Positions 1 to 8,130 of a DNA stretch of 64,000 nucleotides are shown here, piece after piece. Every line of letters begins with the position of its first letter. Position 1 is the first letter of the stretch. The notes under the pieces are model-generated. The model had not been told where the DNA came from, searched no databases, and saw nothing but the letters and a program-made list of their open reading frames with translations. The position numbers and the translations under genes were made by a program. The DNA is from SIG710 sp045651985 (GTDB lineage: Bacteria > Bacillota > Clostridia > Oscillospirales > CAG-272), in NCBI GenBank assembly GCA_045651985.1, contig JAZRTK010000026.1, positions 1 to 64,000 on the forward strand, read 5' to 3'.

Positions 1-7
1 AAAAAAA

Positions 8-60
8 AATAAATTATTTTTTAAAGAAAAAAAAGCGGGAACAATGAGGTTGCCTTCTTT
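8..60 (-). terminator. Possible terminator of the rnf operon
   Basis: Read on the minus strand just after the rnfB stop, an imperfect GGCAAC/GTTCC stem with a bulged C is followed by CGC and a run of eight T, then more T-rich sequence. The stem is weak, so this is a possible rather than a clear intrinsic terminator. Confidence 0.35.
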
Positions 61-63
61 TCG

Positions 64-855
64 TCAATCGGACGATTTTATTATATCTCTGGGGCATTTT
101 TCGGCACAAAGGCCGCATTCGGTACATTTCTTGTAGTCGATCGACGCAACGTAGTCTTTTACGGCGATCGCGCCTGCAGGGCAAACCTTTTCGCAAAGCT
201 TGCAACCGATGCAGCCCGCATCGCACTGTCTTTTCACCACGGAACCCGACTCCACCGACTTACAGCCCACCCAGAAATCGGCTTCATATGGGATAAGCTC
301 GATAATATGCTTCGGACAGGCGGCAACGCAGACGCCGCAGCCCTCGCACTTGTGGTAATTCACCGCCGCCACGCCGTCCGCGACCGAGATCGCGCCAAAG
401 GGACAAGCGGTAACGCAAGTGCCAAGTCCTATACAGCCGTTTGCGCACATTTTGTCTCCGCCCGCCAAGGACGCGGCCGAAACGCAGTCGGGCGCACCGC
501 TGTAAATATATTTTTTCTTTGAAGCGCCGCAAGTACCCGAGCACATGACCTGAGCTCTCTTTCTCTGCACGCTTCCCACCTCAACGCCCATTATCCCGCT
601 GATCTTTTTAGCCGCTTCCGTCCCTCCGACGGTACAGGCGGAAGGTTTTGCGTCGCCCGTAGCCACAGCTTCAGCCAACGCCGCACAGCCCGAATAACCG
701 CAGCCGCCGCAGTTTGCGCCGGGGAGGAAATCAAGAATTTGAGGGACGCGGGGGTCCGTTTTCACTTCGAACATCTTCGAGGCAAATGCCAAAATCGCTC
801 CAAAAGCTCCGCCGAGAACGGCAAAGACGATAACGGTTATCAAAATTTCTTTCAT
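64..855 (-). CDS. rnfB: Rnf complex electron transport subunit RnfB
   Basis: RnfB carries electrons from reduced ferredoxin into the membrane-bound Rnf complex, which reduces NAD+ and exports H+ or Na+. The 263-residue protein starts with one membrane helix (about residues 5-25), then the domain with CGGCGYSGC that binds a 4Fe-4S cluster. Ferredoxin-type motifs follow: CIGLGTCVTACP, CEGCGVCVAACP, CIGCKLCEKVCP and CTECGLCAEKCP. Four such motifs after the N-terminal cluster is normal for clostridial RnfB, which is longer than the proteobacterial form. It is the last gene of the minus-strand operon rnfCDGEAB, the usual clostridial order. Confidence 0.95.
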   Translation of the reverse strand: MKEILITVIVFAVLGGAFGAILAFASKMFEVKTDPRVPQILDFLPGANCGGCGYSGCAALAEAVATGDAKPSACTVGGTEAAKKISGIMGVEVGSVQRKRAQVMCSGTCGASKKKYIYSGAPDCVSAASLAGGDKMCANGCIGLGTCVTACPFGAISVADGVAAVNYHKCEGCGVCVAACPKHIIELIPYEADFWVGCKSVESGSVVKRQCDAGCIGCKLCEKVCPAGAIAVKDYVASIDYKKCTECGLCAEKCPRDIIKSSD

Positions 856-868
856 TTCCTACCTCCCG

Positions 869-1453
869 TCAAAAGCTCATTCCCGAAAATCCCGAGAACG
901 CCATGGCAAGAAGCCCTGCCGCCACCAGCGTCAGAGGGAATCCTTTAAATGCTCTCGGCGGGTCGGAAAATTCCATTCTCGCCCTCACGCCCGCAAAGAC
1001 CACGATAGCAAGACCAAATCCCAGCGCCGCCGCAAATCCGTAGCAGACCGAGACCACGAAGCTGTATTCATTCTGAATATTTACAAGCGCACAACCCAGC
1101 ACCGCGCAGTTGGTCGTAATAAGCGGCAGGTATATTCCCAGAGCACTGTAAAGCGCAGGAATGAACTTCCGCAAGAACATTTCGATAAACTGAACAAGTG
1201 CCGCTATAATTAATATGAAGGAAACCGTTTTCAGGTATTCCAGCTTTAAAGGAACGAGAACGAGATAATAAACCAGCCACGTCACCGCGCCGGAAAGGGT
1301 CATAACGAATGTCACAGCCATGCTCATACCAAGAGCTGTTGCGGGTTTATCCGAAACCCCAAGGAAAGGACAGCAGCCGTAAAACTTGGAGAAAATGAAG
1401 TTTTCAACAAGTACGGCAGAGAACATTAAAAGAAGGACCTGTGCAAAAGTCAT
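869..1453 (-). CDS. rnfA: Rnf complex subunit RnfA
   Basis: Integral membrane subunit of the Rnf complex, 194 residues with about six hydrophobic helices, the family's normal size. RnfA and RnfE are homologous, have inverted topology and together form the membrane core that holds a 2Fe-2S cluster. The N-terminal stretch ENFIFSKFYGCCPFLGVS and the internal TTNCAVLG contain the conserved Cys residues that fit cluster binding. Its ATG overlaps the rnfE stop codon (ATGA), which suggests translational coupling. Confidence 0.95.
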   Translation of the reverse strand: MTFAQVLLLMFSAVLVENFIFSKFYGCCPFLGVSDKPATALGMSMAVTFVMTLSGAVTWLVYYLVLVPLKLEYLKTVSFILIIAALVQFIEMFLRKFIPALYSALGIYLPLITTNCAVLGCALVNIQNEYSFVVSVCYGFAAALGFGLAIVVFAGVRARMEFSDPPRAFKGFPLTLVAAGLLAMAFSGFSGMSF

Positions 1454-2097
1454 ACCGTCTCCTCCTCTCTCTCATTTCGCGCAAGCCTTACCTTATCCTG
1501 CTTTGTGTTGCGTATCTTCTGAACCCCCGCGATGATAAATCCGAGGGTCAGGAACGCACCCGAAGGCAGAATAAAGATGATTGCAGGGTCATACCAAGAG
1601 CCGAGCACAGAAATTCCGAACAGAGTCCCTGCGCCGAGCAGCTCGCGGAAGAACGCGATAAGGCAGAGGGCGAAGGTAAATCCCAAGCCCATTGAAAATC
1701 CGTCCAGCGCCGACGGCAAGACGGGGTTTTTCGATGCAAAAGCTTCCGCACGCGCCAAAATAATACAGTTTACCACGATAAGCGGAATAAAAAGCCCCAG
1801 CGCGCCGTAAAGCTCAAAGAAAAACGCTTTCATGAGCAGCTCCACTGCCGTCACAAAGCCAGAAATTATGACTATGTAAGCCGCTATCCGCACCTGACGG
1901 GGGATAAATTTACGGCAAAGGGAGATTATCACGTTCGAGCATACGAGCACCGCGGTCGCCGCCGCTCCCATGCCGACCGCATTGGTAAGGGACGTGGTCA
2001 CTGCCAGAGTCGGGCACATGCCAAGAAGCTGTACCAGGGTGGGGTTGTTGTCTAAAAGACCGTTTTTCAGAGCGGTCAAAAATCCGTTTTTCTTCAT
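1450..2097 (-). CDS. rnfE: Rnf complex subunit RnfE
   Basis: Membrane subunit of the Rnf complex and homologue of RnfA. The 215-residue protein is hydrophobic, with NPTLVQLLGMCPTLAVTTS near the N-terminus and VVNCIILARAEAFAS in the middle, the two Cys-containing regions typical of RnfE. The C-terminal 20 or so residues are charged and probably cytoplasmic. It overlaps rnfG upstream and rnfA downstream by four bases each, so translation of the three is probably coupled. Confidence 0.95.
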   Translation of the reverse strand: MKKNGFLTALKNGLLDNNPTLVQLLGMCPTLAVTTSLTNAVGMGAAATAVLVCSNVIISLCRKFIPRQVRIAAYIVIISGFVTAVELLMKAFFFELYGALGLFIPLIVVNCIILARAEAFASKNPVLPSALDGFSMGLGFTFALCLIAFFRELLGAGTLFGISVLGSWYDPAIIFILPSGAFLTLGFIIAGVQKIRNTKQDKVRLARNEREEETV

Positions 2098-2690
2098 TTT
2101 GCCATACCTCCCGCTCCTGCGCCTGCGCCCAAATGTCCGCCAAGTGCCGACAGAGCGTCGATGACACCGTTCAAAACAGCCTTTGAGCTTTTCGTCGCGC
2201 CCGATATCACGTCAACGTCGGACGACGACAGGGAGGAGCTCATACCCGCGTATTGGGACAGATAGACCTCGTCGTCGACCCGCGTACCAAGACCGGGAGT
2301 CTCGGACATAGACACGATCTTTACTCCGATGACAGTTTTGTCCGCCGTCATGGCGACCATCATATGAATGTCGCCTCCAAAGCCCGGAGAAAACACCGAA
2401 ACGCAATATCCCACGGTGGTACCGTTTTCCGTCACGCGGTATACCGCGTCAACAGTCTCACCGTCGCCCTCGATTCGGTCAAGCTCGGTGTATTCTATCT
2501 TGTCCGAGCCGAAAAGTGCCACCATGGCGTCCCTTTTCTGCTTCGTTTCGTTTTGCGCTATCTTGTCACGGGTCACCGTGTTCACAAAGGAGAGAACCAA
2601 TGCGACCGCGGCGCAGATAAGGAGAAGCGCACCGCCGACCCGCAGAAAATACAGGACATCGGACTCTTTTTTTTCGTTGAAATTATCCAT
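2094..2690 (-). CDS. rnfG: Rnf complex subunit RnfG (FMN-binding)
   Basis: RnfG carries a covalently bound FMN on the outer face of the membrane. The sequence shows one N-terminal membrane helix (about residues 15-38), a soluble FMN-binding domain and, near the C-terminus, SGATKSS, the motif in which the Thr is the FMN attachment residue. I chose the ATG at 2690 because a GGAGGAGG ribosome site sits about nine bases upstream; a GTG three codons earlier lies too close to that site. The start overlaps the end of rnfD by eight bases. Product 198 residues, normal for the family. Confidence 0.93.
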   Translation of the reverse strand: MDNFNEKKESDVLYFLRVGGALLLICAAVALVLSFVNTVTRDKIAQNETKQKRDAMVALFGSDKIEYTELDRIEGDGETVDAVYRVTENGTTVGYCVSVFSPGFGGDIHMMVAMTADKTVIGVKIVSMSETPGLGTRVDDEVYLSQYAGMSSSLSSSDVDVISGATKSSKAVLNGVIDALSALGGHLGAGAGAGGMAK

Positions 2691-3687
2691 TTGCCGCACC
2701 TCCTCCGAAAACCTTGGGAACAGTCACGCGGTCAATGTAATAGACCAGCGAGTTCATGATAAGAATGGCAAATGAAACGCCCTCGGGATAGCCGCCAAAA
2801 TAGCGGATAAGTACCGTAAGCGCACCGCAGCCCGCGCCGAAAATAAATTTTCCTTTATTTGTGATGGGGGACGTGGAATAGTCGGTCGCCATAAAAAATG
2901 CGCTGATAATAAGTCCGCCCGAAAAGAGCTGGGACAAAACGAAACTGCCCGCGTCAGCGTTGCGGGGGAACAACAAAGTCAAAAGCGCCACCACGCCAAT
3001 ATAAGAAACGGGAATGTGCCACGAGATAACGCGGCGGCACAGCAGATACACCGCGCCCAAAATCAACAGCACGACCGAAACCTCGCCGATACAGCCGCTC
3101 ACCTCACCCAAGACCAGCTCGGTCATGGAGACGTCGGGAAGCGCGCCTGCCTTAAGCGAGACCAAGGGGGTCGCGCCCGCCACCAATTCAACGTCCGCCT
3201 TGGACGCAAATACACCCAGCCGCGAGAAGGGTTTTACATACGTATTCATCTCGGAAGGCCACGCAAAGAGGAAAACTCTCGCCGCCAACGCGGGGTTCAT
3301 AAAATTCTTTCCGATACCGCCGAAAAGCTGTTTTACCACCACGATGGCAAAAACGCCGCCAACCACGGGCATGTAATAAGGAACGGAAGACGAAAGGGAA
3401 AGTCCCAAAAGAAGTCCCGTCACTGCCGCCGAACAGTCGCCGATAGTGACTTTTCTGTGCGTCAGCTTCTCAAATACAAGCTCGGAGAGCACGCAGGACG
3501 CCACCGACAGCAGCACGACGACCGCCGCCCGCACTCCAAAGCAGATAACGCCCCAGATAAGGGCGGGAACGAGCGCAACAATGACGTCGGTCATGACCGA
3601 CACGGTGGTGTCGGTGTGTCTGATATGGGGCGAGGGGGAAACGGTCAAAAGCTCGGGATACGACGCGCCCGATACGTTCTTGTTCAT
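2683..3687 (-). CDS. rnfD: Rnf complex subunit RnfD
   Basis: RnfD is a polytopic membrane subunit with a second covalent FMN. The 334-residue protein has roughly nine or ten hydrophobic segments and shows SPHIRHTDT near the N-terminus, GGIGKNFMNPALAAR in the middle and MATDYSTSPITNKG near the C-terminus. The last of these is the region carrying the FMN-linked Thr in characterised RnfD proteins. An AGGAGGAGAGG ribosome site precedes the ATG. It lies between rnfC (12 bases away) and rnfG. Confidence 0.95.
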   Translation of the reverse strand: MNKNVSGASYPELLTVSPSPHIRHTDTTVSVMTDVIVALVPALIWGVICFGVRAAVVVLLSVASCVLSELVFEKLTHRKVTIGDCSAAVTGLLLGLSLSSSVPYYMPVVGGVFAIVVVKQLFGGIGKNFMNPALAARVFLFAWPSEMNTYVKPFSRLGVFASKADVELVAGATPLVSLKAGALPDVSMTELVLGEVSGCIGEVSVVLLILGAVYLLCRRVISWHIPVSYIGVVALLTLLFPRNADAGSFVLSQLFSGGLIISAFFMATDYSTSPITNKGKFIFGAGCGALTVLIRYFGGYPEGVSFAILIMNSLVYYIDRVTVPKVFGGGAANG

Positions 3688-3699
3688 AACCTCTCCTCC

Positions 3700-5061
3700 T
3701 TAATTTACGGTAATGTTCGCGGCGTTTTCCTTGGCTTTCGCCCTTTCCGCCGACTTTTGAGCCTTTATAGTACCCTTTGCCGCACGAATGTACTGAACTA
3801 TGGGCACGTGCGCGGGGCAGTTATAGGAACAAGTCCCGCACTCGACACAGCTCAGGATATTGTACTTGTCAGCGTCCGAATAACGCCCGTGCTGAGCAAA
3901 AAGCGCCAGATAATTTGGCATCAGGTGCATGGGGCAGTTGCGGACGCACCGACCGCATCGGATACAGCTGTGGTCCTGTGAGGTCTCCGCACACATATCG
4001 CGGGACAGCACAAGCACGGCAGAGGTGCCCTTTGTCACGGGCCCGTCTATGTTCCATTGTGCCGCGCCCATCATAGGGCCTCCGTTGATTATCTTTTCGG
4101 GGGTCTTTTTAAGACCTCCGCAAAACTCGATAAGCGAGCGGTAAGACGCGCCTATGGGAGCGAGAACGTTGCGGGGCTTCTGAACACAGTCGCCGTCCAC
4201 CGTCACCACGCGCTCAATTAAGGGCATACCCGTGGCAAACGCGCGATAGATCGCAGCGCAGGTCTCGGCGTTGAAAACGACGCACCCAACATCAGCGGGC
4301 AGTTTTCCCGCAGGAAGCTCTTTTCCGGTAATGGCGTATATTAGCTGGCGCTCGTCGCCCTGAGGGTACTTGGTCTTCATGACGCAAATATGTATCATCC
4401 TGCTCTGCGCGATCTTTTCCTCCAGCTTTGCGACCGCGTCCATTTTGTTGTTTTCAACCGCTATGTAAGCGTCGCGCAAGCCCAACGCTTTGAGCAGGAT
4501 CTTGGTCCCGTTGATTATTTCGTGAGGGCGTTCAAGCATCAATCGGTGGTTTGCCGTGATAAACGGCTCGCACTCGGCACAGTTGATTATAATGTGGTCA
4601 ACACGGTCAACTGCCGACGCTATCTTGGCGTAAGTAGGAAAAGACGCGCCGCCCATACCCGAAATTCCCGCACGGCGTACAAGCTCGATTATATCCTCGG
4701 TTGTAGTCTCGGACAGCTTCTTCTCAAAAGGGCGCACATCGGGAGAAAGTCGGTCAAGTCCGTCGTTTTCGATGACAACCGTCATAATGGGCACAGCCTT
4801 TGCGTCGTTTACCGAAACGACACCGCGCACAACCCCCGAAACGCTGGAATGAACGGGACAGCCAAGCCCGCTTTTTACTTCTCCTATAACTTGTCCGCGT
4901 AAAACCTCGTCGCCCGCTTTGACAACAGGTACGCAGGGCGCACCGATGTGCTGGGACAGCGGTATCGCCACCACCTTGGGCGCGGGAAGCTTTTCTATTG
5001 GCGAGTCCTTTGTGTTCTTGTGCTCTGCCACGGGGGAGCCACCTTTAAATGTGTATGCCAA
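3700..5061 (-). CDS. rnfC: Rnf complex subunit RnfC (NADH-binding side)
   Basis: RnfC is the peripheral subunit at the NADH side of the complex. The 453-residue protein has an N-terminal RnfC barrel-sandwich region, a NuoF-like central domain (GISGMGGASFPTYAK; NCAECEPF) and two C-terminal 4Fe-4S motifs, CIRCGRCVRNCP and CVECGTCSYNCP. The start codon is TTG at 5061, chosen because AAAGGAG lies nine bases upstream and the protein begins MAYTFKGGS as in relatives. It is the first gene of the operon, read from the promoter at 5105-5133. Confidence 0.95.
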   Translation of the reverse strand: MAYTFKGGSPVAEHKNTKDSPIEKLPAPKVVAIPLSQHIGAPCVPVVKAGDEVLRGQVIGEVKSGLGCPVHSSVSGVVRGVVSVNDAKAVPIMTVVIENDGLDRLSPDVRPFEKKLSETTTEDIIELVRRAGISGMGGASFPTYAKIASAVDRVDHIIINCAECEPFITANHRLMLERPHEIINGTKILLKALGLRDAYIAVENNKMDAVAKLEEKIAQSRMIHICVMKTKYPQGDERQLIYAITGKELPAGKLPADVGCVVFNAETCAAIYRAFATGMPLIERVVTVDGDCVQKPRNVLAPIGASYRSLIEFCGGLKKTPEKIINGGPMMGAAQWNIDGPVTKGTSAVLVLSRDMCAETSQDHSCIRCGRCVRNCPMHLMPNYLALFAQHGRYSDADKYNILSCVECGTCSYNCPAHVPIVQYIRAAKGTIKAQKSAERAKAKENAANITVN

Positions 5062-5104
5062 AAAATCACGCTCCTTTGAGCTTGTCGCTTAATCTCTTGC
5101 TACA

Positions 5105-5133
5105 ATTATACCTTAAAAGCCCTCTTTTTTCAA
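5105..5133 (-). promoter_or_regulatory. Promoter of the rnf operon
   Basis: On the minus strand TTGAAA (-35) is followed by a 17-base spacer and TATAAT (-10), ending 44 bases before the TTG start of rnfC. The -35 box lies inside a small GCCCTC/GAGGGC hairpin (about 5119-5138), which may be the end of something upstream or may affect promoter use. Confidence 0.75.
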
Positions 5134-5241
5134 GAGGGCAAAGACAACTTTGTGCGATATGCAAAAAACGCCACGAATAGATTAAAATAGAGAAAATCGG
5201 GGCAAAATTTTAAAGAAGCTCATTTTTTCGCAAAAAAGGGG

Positions 5242-5270
5242 TTGACAAAAGGATCTTTTTATGATATAAT
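5242..5270 (+). promoter_or_regulatory. Promoter of the tRNA-Met/tRNA-Glu unit
   Basis: Consensus TTGACA, 17-base spacer, TATAAT, 36 bases before the first tRNA. Confidence 0.85.
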
Positions 5271-5305
5271 CGCTGTCGTGCCGGAAAAATTCGGCGCAAA
5301 TGCAT

Positions 5306-5382
5306 GGCGGAATAGCTCAGTTGGCTAGAGCGCTCGGTTCATACCCGAATGGTCGTTGGTTCAAGTCCGACTTCCGCTACCA
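5306..5382 (+). tRNA. tRNA-Met (CAT, elongator)
   Basis: A full cloverleaf of 77 bases with CAT in the anticodon loop and an encoded CCA end. The D stem GCTC/GAGC and T stem GTTGG/CCGAC fit. The acceptor stem is closed by G1:U72 and the first anticodon-stem pair is C:A, so the structure is slightly relaxed. It lacks the C1:A72 mismatch and three G:C pairs of an initiator, so it is read as elongator Met. Confidence 0.92.
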
Positions 5383-5386
5383 TGCC

Positions 5387-5461
5387 GGCCCGTTGGTCAA
5401 GCGGTTAAGACACGGCCCTTTCACGGCTGTAACATGGGTTCGATTCCCGTACGGGTCACCA
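5387..5461 (+). tRNA. tRNA-Glu (TTC)
   Basis: 75 bases, acceptor GGCCCGT/ACGGGTC, anticodon loop CTTTCAC with TTC, T loop TTCGATT, encoded CCA. It follows tRNA-Met after four bases and shares its promoter. Confidence 0.95.
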
Positions 5462-5470
5462 AAAACAAAA

Positions 5471-5500
5471 AACACCACGCAGTGGTGTTTTTTTGTTTTT
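5471..5500 (+). terminator. Terminator of the tRNA-Met/Glu unit
   Basis: Stem AACACCAC/GTGGTGTT followed by a T run, 10 bases after the CCA of tRNA-Glu. Confidence 0.85.
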
Positions 5501-5511
5501 TGATAACGCCA

Positions 5512-5626
5512 CAATCGAACCCACTCCAATTTGCTTTTGCAAATTGGAAAGGTTTGCGATGTGAGGGCTATAGGTTTAAGTGAATGTTAACGCAAATGTG
5601 GGTTCAGATTCCCGTACAAGTAACAA
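5512..5626 (+). other. tRNA-Glu 3'-end remnants in inverted orientation
   Basis: At 5597-5626 the sequence GGGTTCAGATTCCCGTAC followed by AAGTAACA and a run of A closely resembles the T arm, acceptor end and flank of the intact tRNA-Glu at 5434-5470. At about 5512-5527 the reverse complement of a second T-arm piece (AATCGAACCCA) occurs. Together they can fold back on each other. These look like decayed tRNA 3' ends, the usual scars of element insertion or excision at a tRNA gene. No gene is seen in this stretch. Confidence 0.5.
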
Positions 5627-5637
5627 AAAACGAAACC

Positions 5638-5672
5638 GCCCTCGGGTAATCAGGACCCGAGGGCTTTTGTTT
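5638..5672. terminator. Bidirectional terminator, serA side
   Basis: Ten-base-pair stem GCCCTCGGGT/ACCCGAGGGC with T-rich sequence on both sides. It lies two bases beyond the serA stop on the minus strand and also follows the tRNA remnants on the plus strand. Confidence 0.8.
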
Positions 5673-5673
5673 T

Positions 5674-6834
5674 TTAGATTACTCTGATCTTTATCATGCC
5701 GTCAATGGCTGAAAGCTTTTCGATGATGGCATCGGTAACCTCTGCGACCTCCGCCAAGGTGTACGCATTGTCGCCCTTGGAACGATTAAGCAGATTCTCG
5801 ATGTTTATGTTCTGCTCGGAGAACGCACCCGATATCTGAGAAATAACCGCGGGAATATTCTTGTGGAAAATGCATATCCTCTTGAATCCGGGGGTGTGAG
5901 GCATGGAAATTGCAGGGAAGTTCACACTGTTCTTGATGTTGCCCGTCTTTAAGAACTCGTCAAGCTGGTGAGCCGCCATGATAGCACAGTTGTCCTCGGA
6001 CTCGGCAGTAGATGCGCCAAGGTGAGGAATAGCAACGATGCCCTTCACGTCAACAACCTCTTCCGTGGGGAAGTCGGTAACGTATGCGGATACCTTGCCC
6101 GATTCAAGCGCCGCCTTAATTGCCGCCGCGTCAACCAGATCCGCGCGTGAAAGGTTGATGATCTTAACGCCGTCACGCATCATAGCAATAGTCTCTGCGT
6201 TGATCATGTTCTTTGTCTCCTTGGTCGCGGGAACGTGGAGAGATATGTAATCGGAATTCTTGAAGATATCCTCAAATGTAGCCGCCTTCTGAACGGAATG
6301 GTTAATGTTCCAAGCCGCCTCAACGGTCAGGTAAGGGTCGCAACCCATGACCTTCATGCCAAGAGTAGCCGCCGCATTTGCGACCATACCGCCGATGGCG
6401 CCAAGACCGATAACGCCCAGCTTCTTGCCGAGGATCTCGTTACCGGCAAAGGCAGACTTGCCTGCCTCAACAGCCTTTGCAACACCCTCTGTGCCCTTAA
6501 GACCGCGGGCAAAGTCAATACCTCCCACAATGTCACGGGACGCCAGAAGAATTGCCGCAATAGCAAGTTCTTTTACGCCGTTTGCGTTAGCACCGGGGGT
6601 GTTGAAAACGACGATACCCTGATCGGAGCAACGGTCGATCGGAATATTATTTACGCCCGCGCCGCAGCGAGCGATAGCCTGAAGGTTCTCGCCGAACTCC
6701 ATGTCGTGCATGGCGGCAGAACGCACCATAATAGCGTCGGGATTTGTTATTTCTGCGCCGACCGTGTACTCTGCACGGTCAAAAATGTCCGTGCCGACGG
6801 CGGCGATCTTATTTAAAAGCTGTATGTTTTTCAT
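5674..6834 (-). CDS. serA: D-3-phosphoglycerate dehydrogenase
   Basis: Catalyses the NAD+-dependent oxidation of 3-phosphoglycerate, the first step of serine synthesis. The 386-residue protein has the split substrate domain, a Rossmann NAD site (LGKKLGVIGLGAIGGMVANAA, about residues 135-155), conserved NLSRADLVD and PHLGASTAESE with the catalytic His, and a C-terminal ACT domain (about 320-386) for allosteric control. The ATG at 6834 is chosen because AGGAG lies just upstream; a longer in-frame start runs into serC. It is 16 bases after serC in one operon. Confidence 0.93.
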   Translation of the reverse strand: MKNIQLLNKIAAVGTDIFDRAEYTVGAEITNPDAIMVRSAAMHDMEFGENLQAIARCGAGVNNIPIDRCSDQGIVVFNTPGANANGVKELAIAAILLASRDIVGGIDFARGLKGTEGVAKAVEAGKSAFAGNEILGKKLGVIGLGAIGGMVANAAATLGMKVMGCDPYLTVEAAWNINHSVQKAATFEDIFKNSDYISLHVPATKETKNMINAETIAMMRDGVKIINLSRADLVDAAAIKAALESGKVSAYVTDFPTEEVVDVKGIVAIPHLGASTAESEDNCAIMAAHQLDEFLKTGNIKNSVNFPAISMPHTPGFKRICIFHKNIPAVISQISGAFSEQNINIENLLNRSKGDNAYTLAEVAEVTDAIIEKLSAIDGMIKIRVI

Positions 6835-6850
6835 TTTATTACTCCTAATT

Positions 6851-7942
6851 TTATCCCTTGGGATTTTCTGCGGCAAACTTCTTCATGAAGTCAACCAGCG
6901 CAACGACGCCCTCGTAAGGCATTGCGTTGTAGATGGAAGCTCTCATACCGCCGACCGAACGGTGACCCTTGAGGTTCTTCAGTCCTGCCGCGCCTGCTTC
7001 TTTTGCGAACTTCTTGTCAAGCTCTGCGTCTCCCGTTACGAACGTAACGTTCATCATGGAACGGCTGTCTGCCTTAACGGGAGCTATGTAGTAGTCCTGA
7101 CCGTCGAGGTAATCGTAGAGGTAAGCAGCCTTCTTTTCGTTGAGCTTCTTCATCTCGTCAAGACCGCCCAAGCTCAGGATCCACTCGTAAACCAGCTTTG
7201 CCATGTAGATAGCGTAGCAGGGAGGCGTGTTGTACATAGAGCCGTTCTCTGCCATTGTCTTCCACTCAAGCATGGTAGGCATATTTTCCTCTGCCGTATC
7301 AAGAAGGTCCTCGCGGACGATGACCAGAGTCAGACCTGCGGGAGCCATGTTCTTCTGAGCGCCTGCGTAAATCACGCCGAACTTGGAAACGTCAACGGGC
7401 TCGGAGATGATGCAGGAAGACATATCAGCTACCAGCGGAACGTCGCCCGTGTCGGGAATGTAGCCGTACTTTGTGCCGTAGATCGTGTTATTGAAGCAGA
7501 TGTGCAGGTAAGCCGCGTCGGGACGGATCATGTCCTTTGTGATAACAGGAACGTGGTCGAAGTTATCGTCCTTTGTTGTTGCGATGCACTTAACGTCGTA
7601 TCCCAGCTTCTGCGCTTCCTTGAACGCCTTGCCCGAGAACTGACCCGAAACGGCATAATCTGCCTTACCCGTTCTCTTGATGAGGTTCATGGGAACAGCC
7701 GCGAACTGCGTGGACGCGCCACCCTGAAGGAAGAGCACCTTGTAGTTATCGGGAATATTCATAAGGCGGCGGAGCATTGCTTCCGCATCTGCTATGATTG
7801 CCTCGTAGTCGGGAGATCGGTGCGACATCTCCATAACAGACATGCCCGATTCACCGTAACAAACCAGCTCAGCTGCCGCTTTTTCAAGCACGGGCAGAGG
7901 CAACATAGAGGGTCCTGCGGAAAAGTTGTAAACGCGATTCAT
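6851..7942 (-). CDS. serC: Phosphoserine aminotransferase
   Basis: PLP enzyme converting 3-phosphohydroxypyruvate to phosphoserine, the second step of serine synthesis. The 363-residue protein starts RVYNFSAGPSMLP, the family's N-terminal signature. It contains LFLQGGASTQFAAVPMNL, the PLP lysine in YAGAQKNMAPAG, and the C-terminal GGMRASIYNA. Ribosome site GGGAGG precedes the ATG. It is cotranscribed with serA from the promoter at 8014-8042, behind a 5' stem-loop. Confidence 0.95.
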   Translation of the reverse strand: MNRVYNFSAGPSMLPLPVLEKAAAELVCYGESGMSVMEMSHRSPDYEAIIADAEAMLRRLMNIPDNYKVLFLQGGASTQFAAVPMNLIKRTGKADYAVSGQFSGKAFKEAQKLGYDVKCIATTKDDNFDHVPVITKDMIRPDAAYLHICFNNTIYGTKYGYIPDTGDVPLVADMSSCIISEPVDVSKFGVIYAGAQKNMAPAGLTLVIVREDLLDTAEENMPTMLEWKTMAENGSMYNTPPCYAIYMAKLVYEWILSLGGLDEMKKLNEKKAAYLYDYLDGQDYYIAPVKADSRSMMNVTFVTGDAELDKKFAKEAGAAGLKNLKGHRSVGGMRASIYNAMPYEGVVALVDFMKKFAAENPKG

Positions 7943-7981
7943 AAAAATCCTCCCACCGCCGAAAATGGCGTATAAATAAAA

Positions 7982-8011
7982 TGTGGATACCTCCGAATTG
8001 AGGTATCCACA
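7982..8011 (-). promoter_or_regulatory. 5' stem-loop of the serC-serA mRNA
   Basis: A perfect 12-base-pair stem (TGTGGATACCTC/GAGGTATCCACA) with a six-base loop lies at the predicted transcript start, followed by T-rich TTTTATTTAT. It could be an attenuator-like terminator or an mRNA-stabilising 5' hairpin. No competing antiterminator is visible because the stem begins almost at the +1 position. Confidence 0.6.
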
Positions 8012-8013
8012 TT

Positions 8014-8042
8014 ATTTTACTACTATATAGGAGTAAAGTCAA
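8014..8042 (-). promoter_or_regulatory. Promoter of serC-serA
   Basis: TTGACT, 17-base spacer, TAAAAT on the minus strand, about 70 bases before serC. Confidence 0.8.
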
Positions 8043-8130
8043 GAGAATTGGCTTATTTTTATCAAATTTGTTTACATCACCCAAACAGCGGTTGAATTAT
8101 TATGCATTTTTGTTGAAATTTATTCATGCG

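Noticed and set aside
3016..3981. Long plus-strand frame opposite rnfD/rnfC
   Set aside because: His/Arg-rich shadow of the GC-skewed codons of the real genes; no ribosome site or family features.
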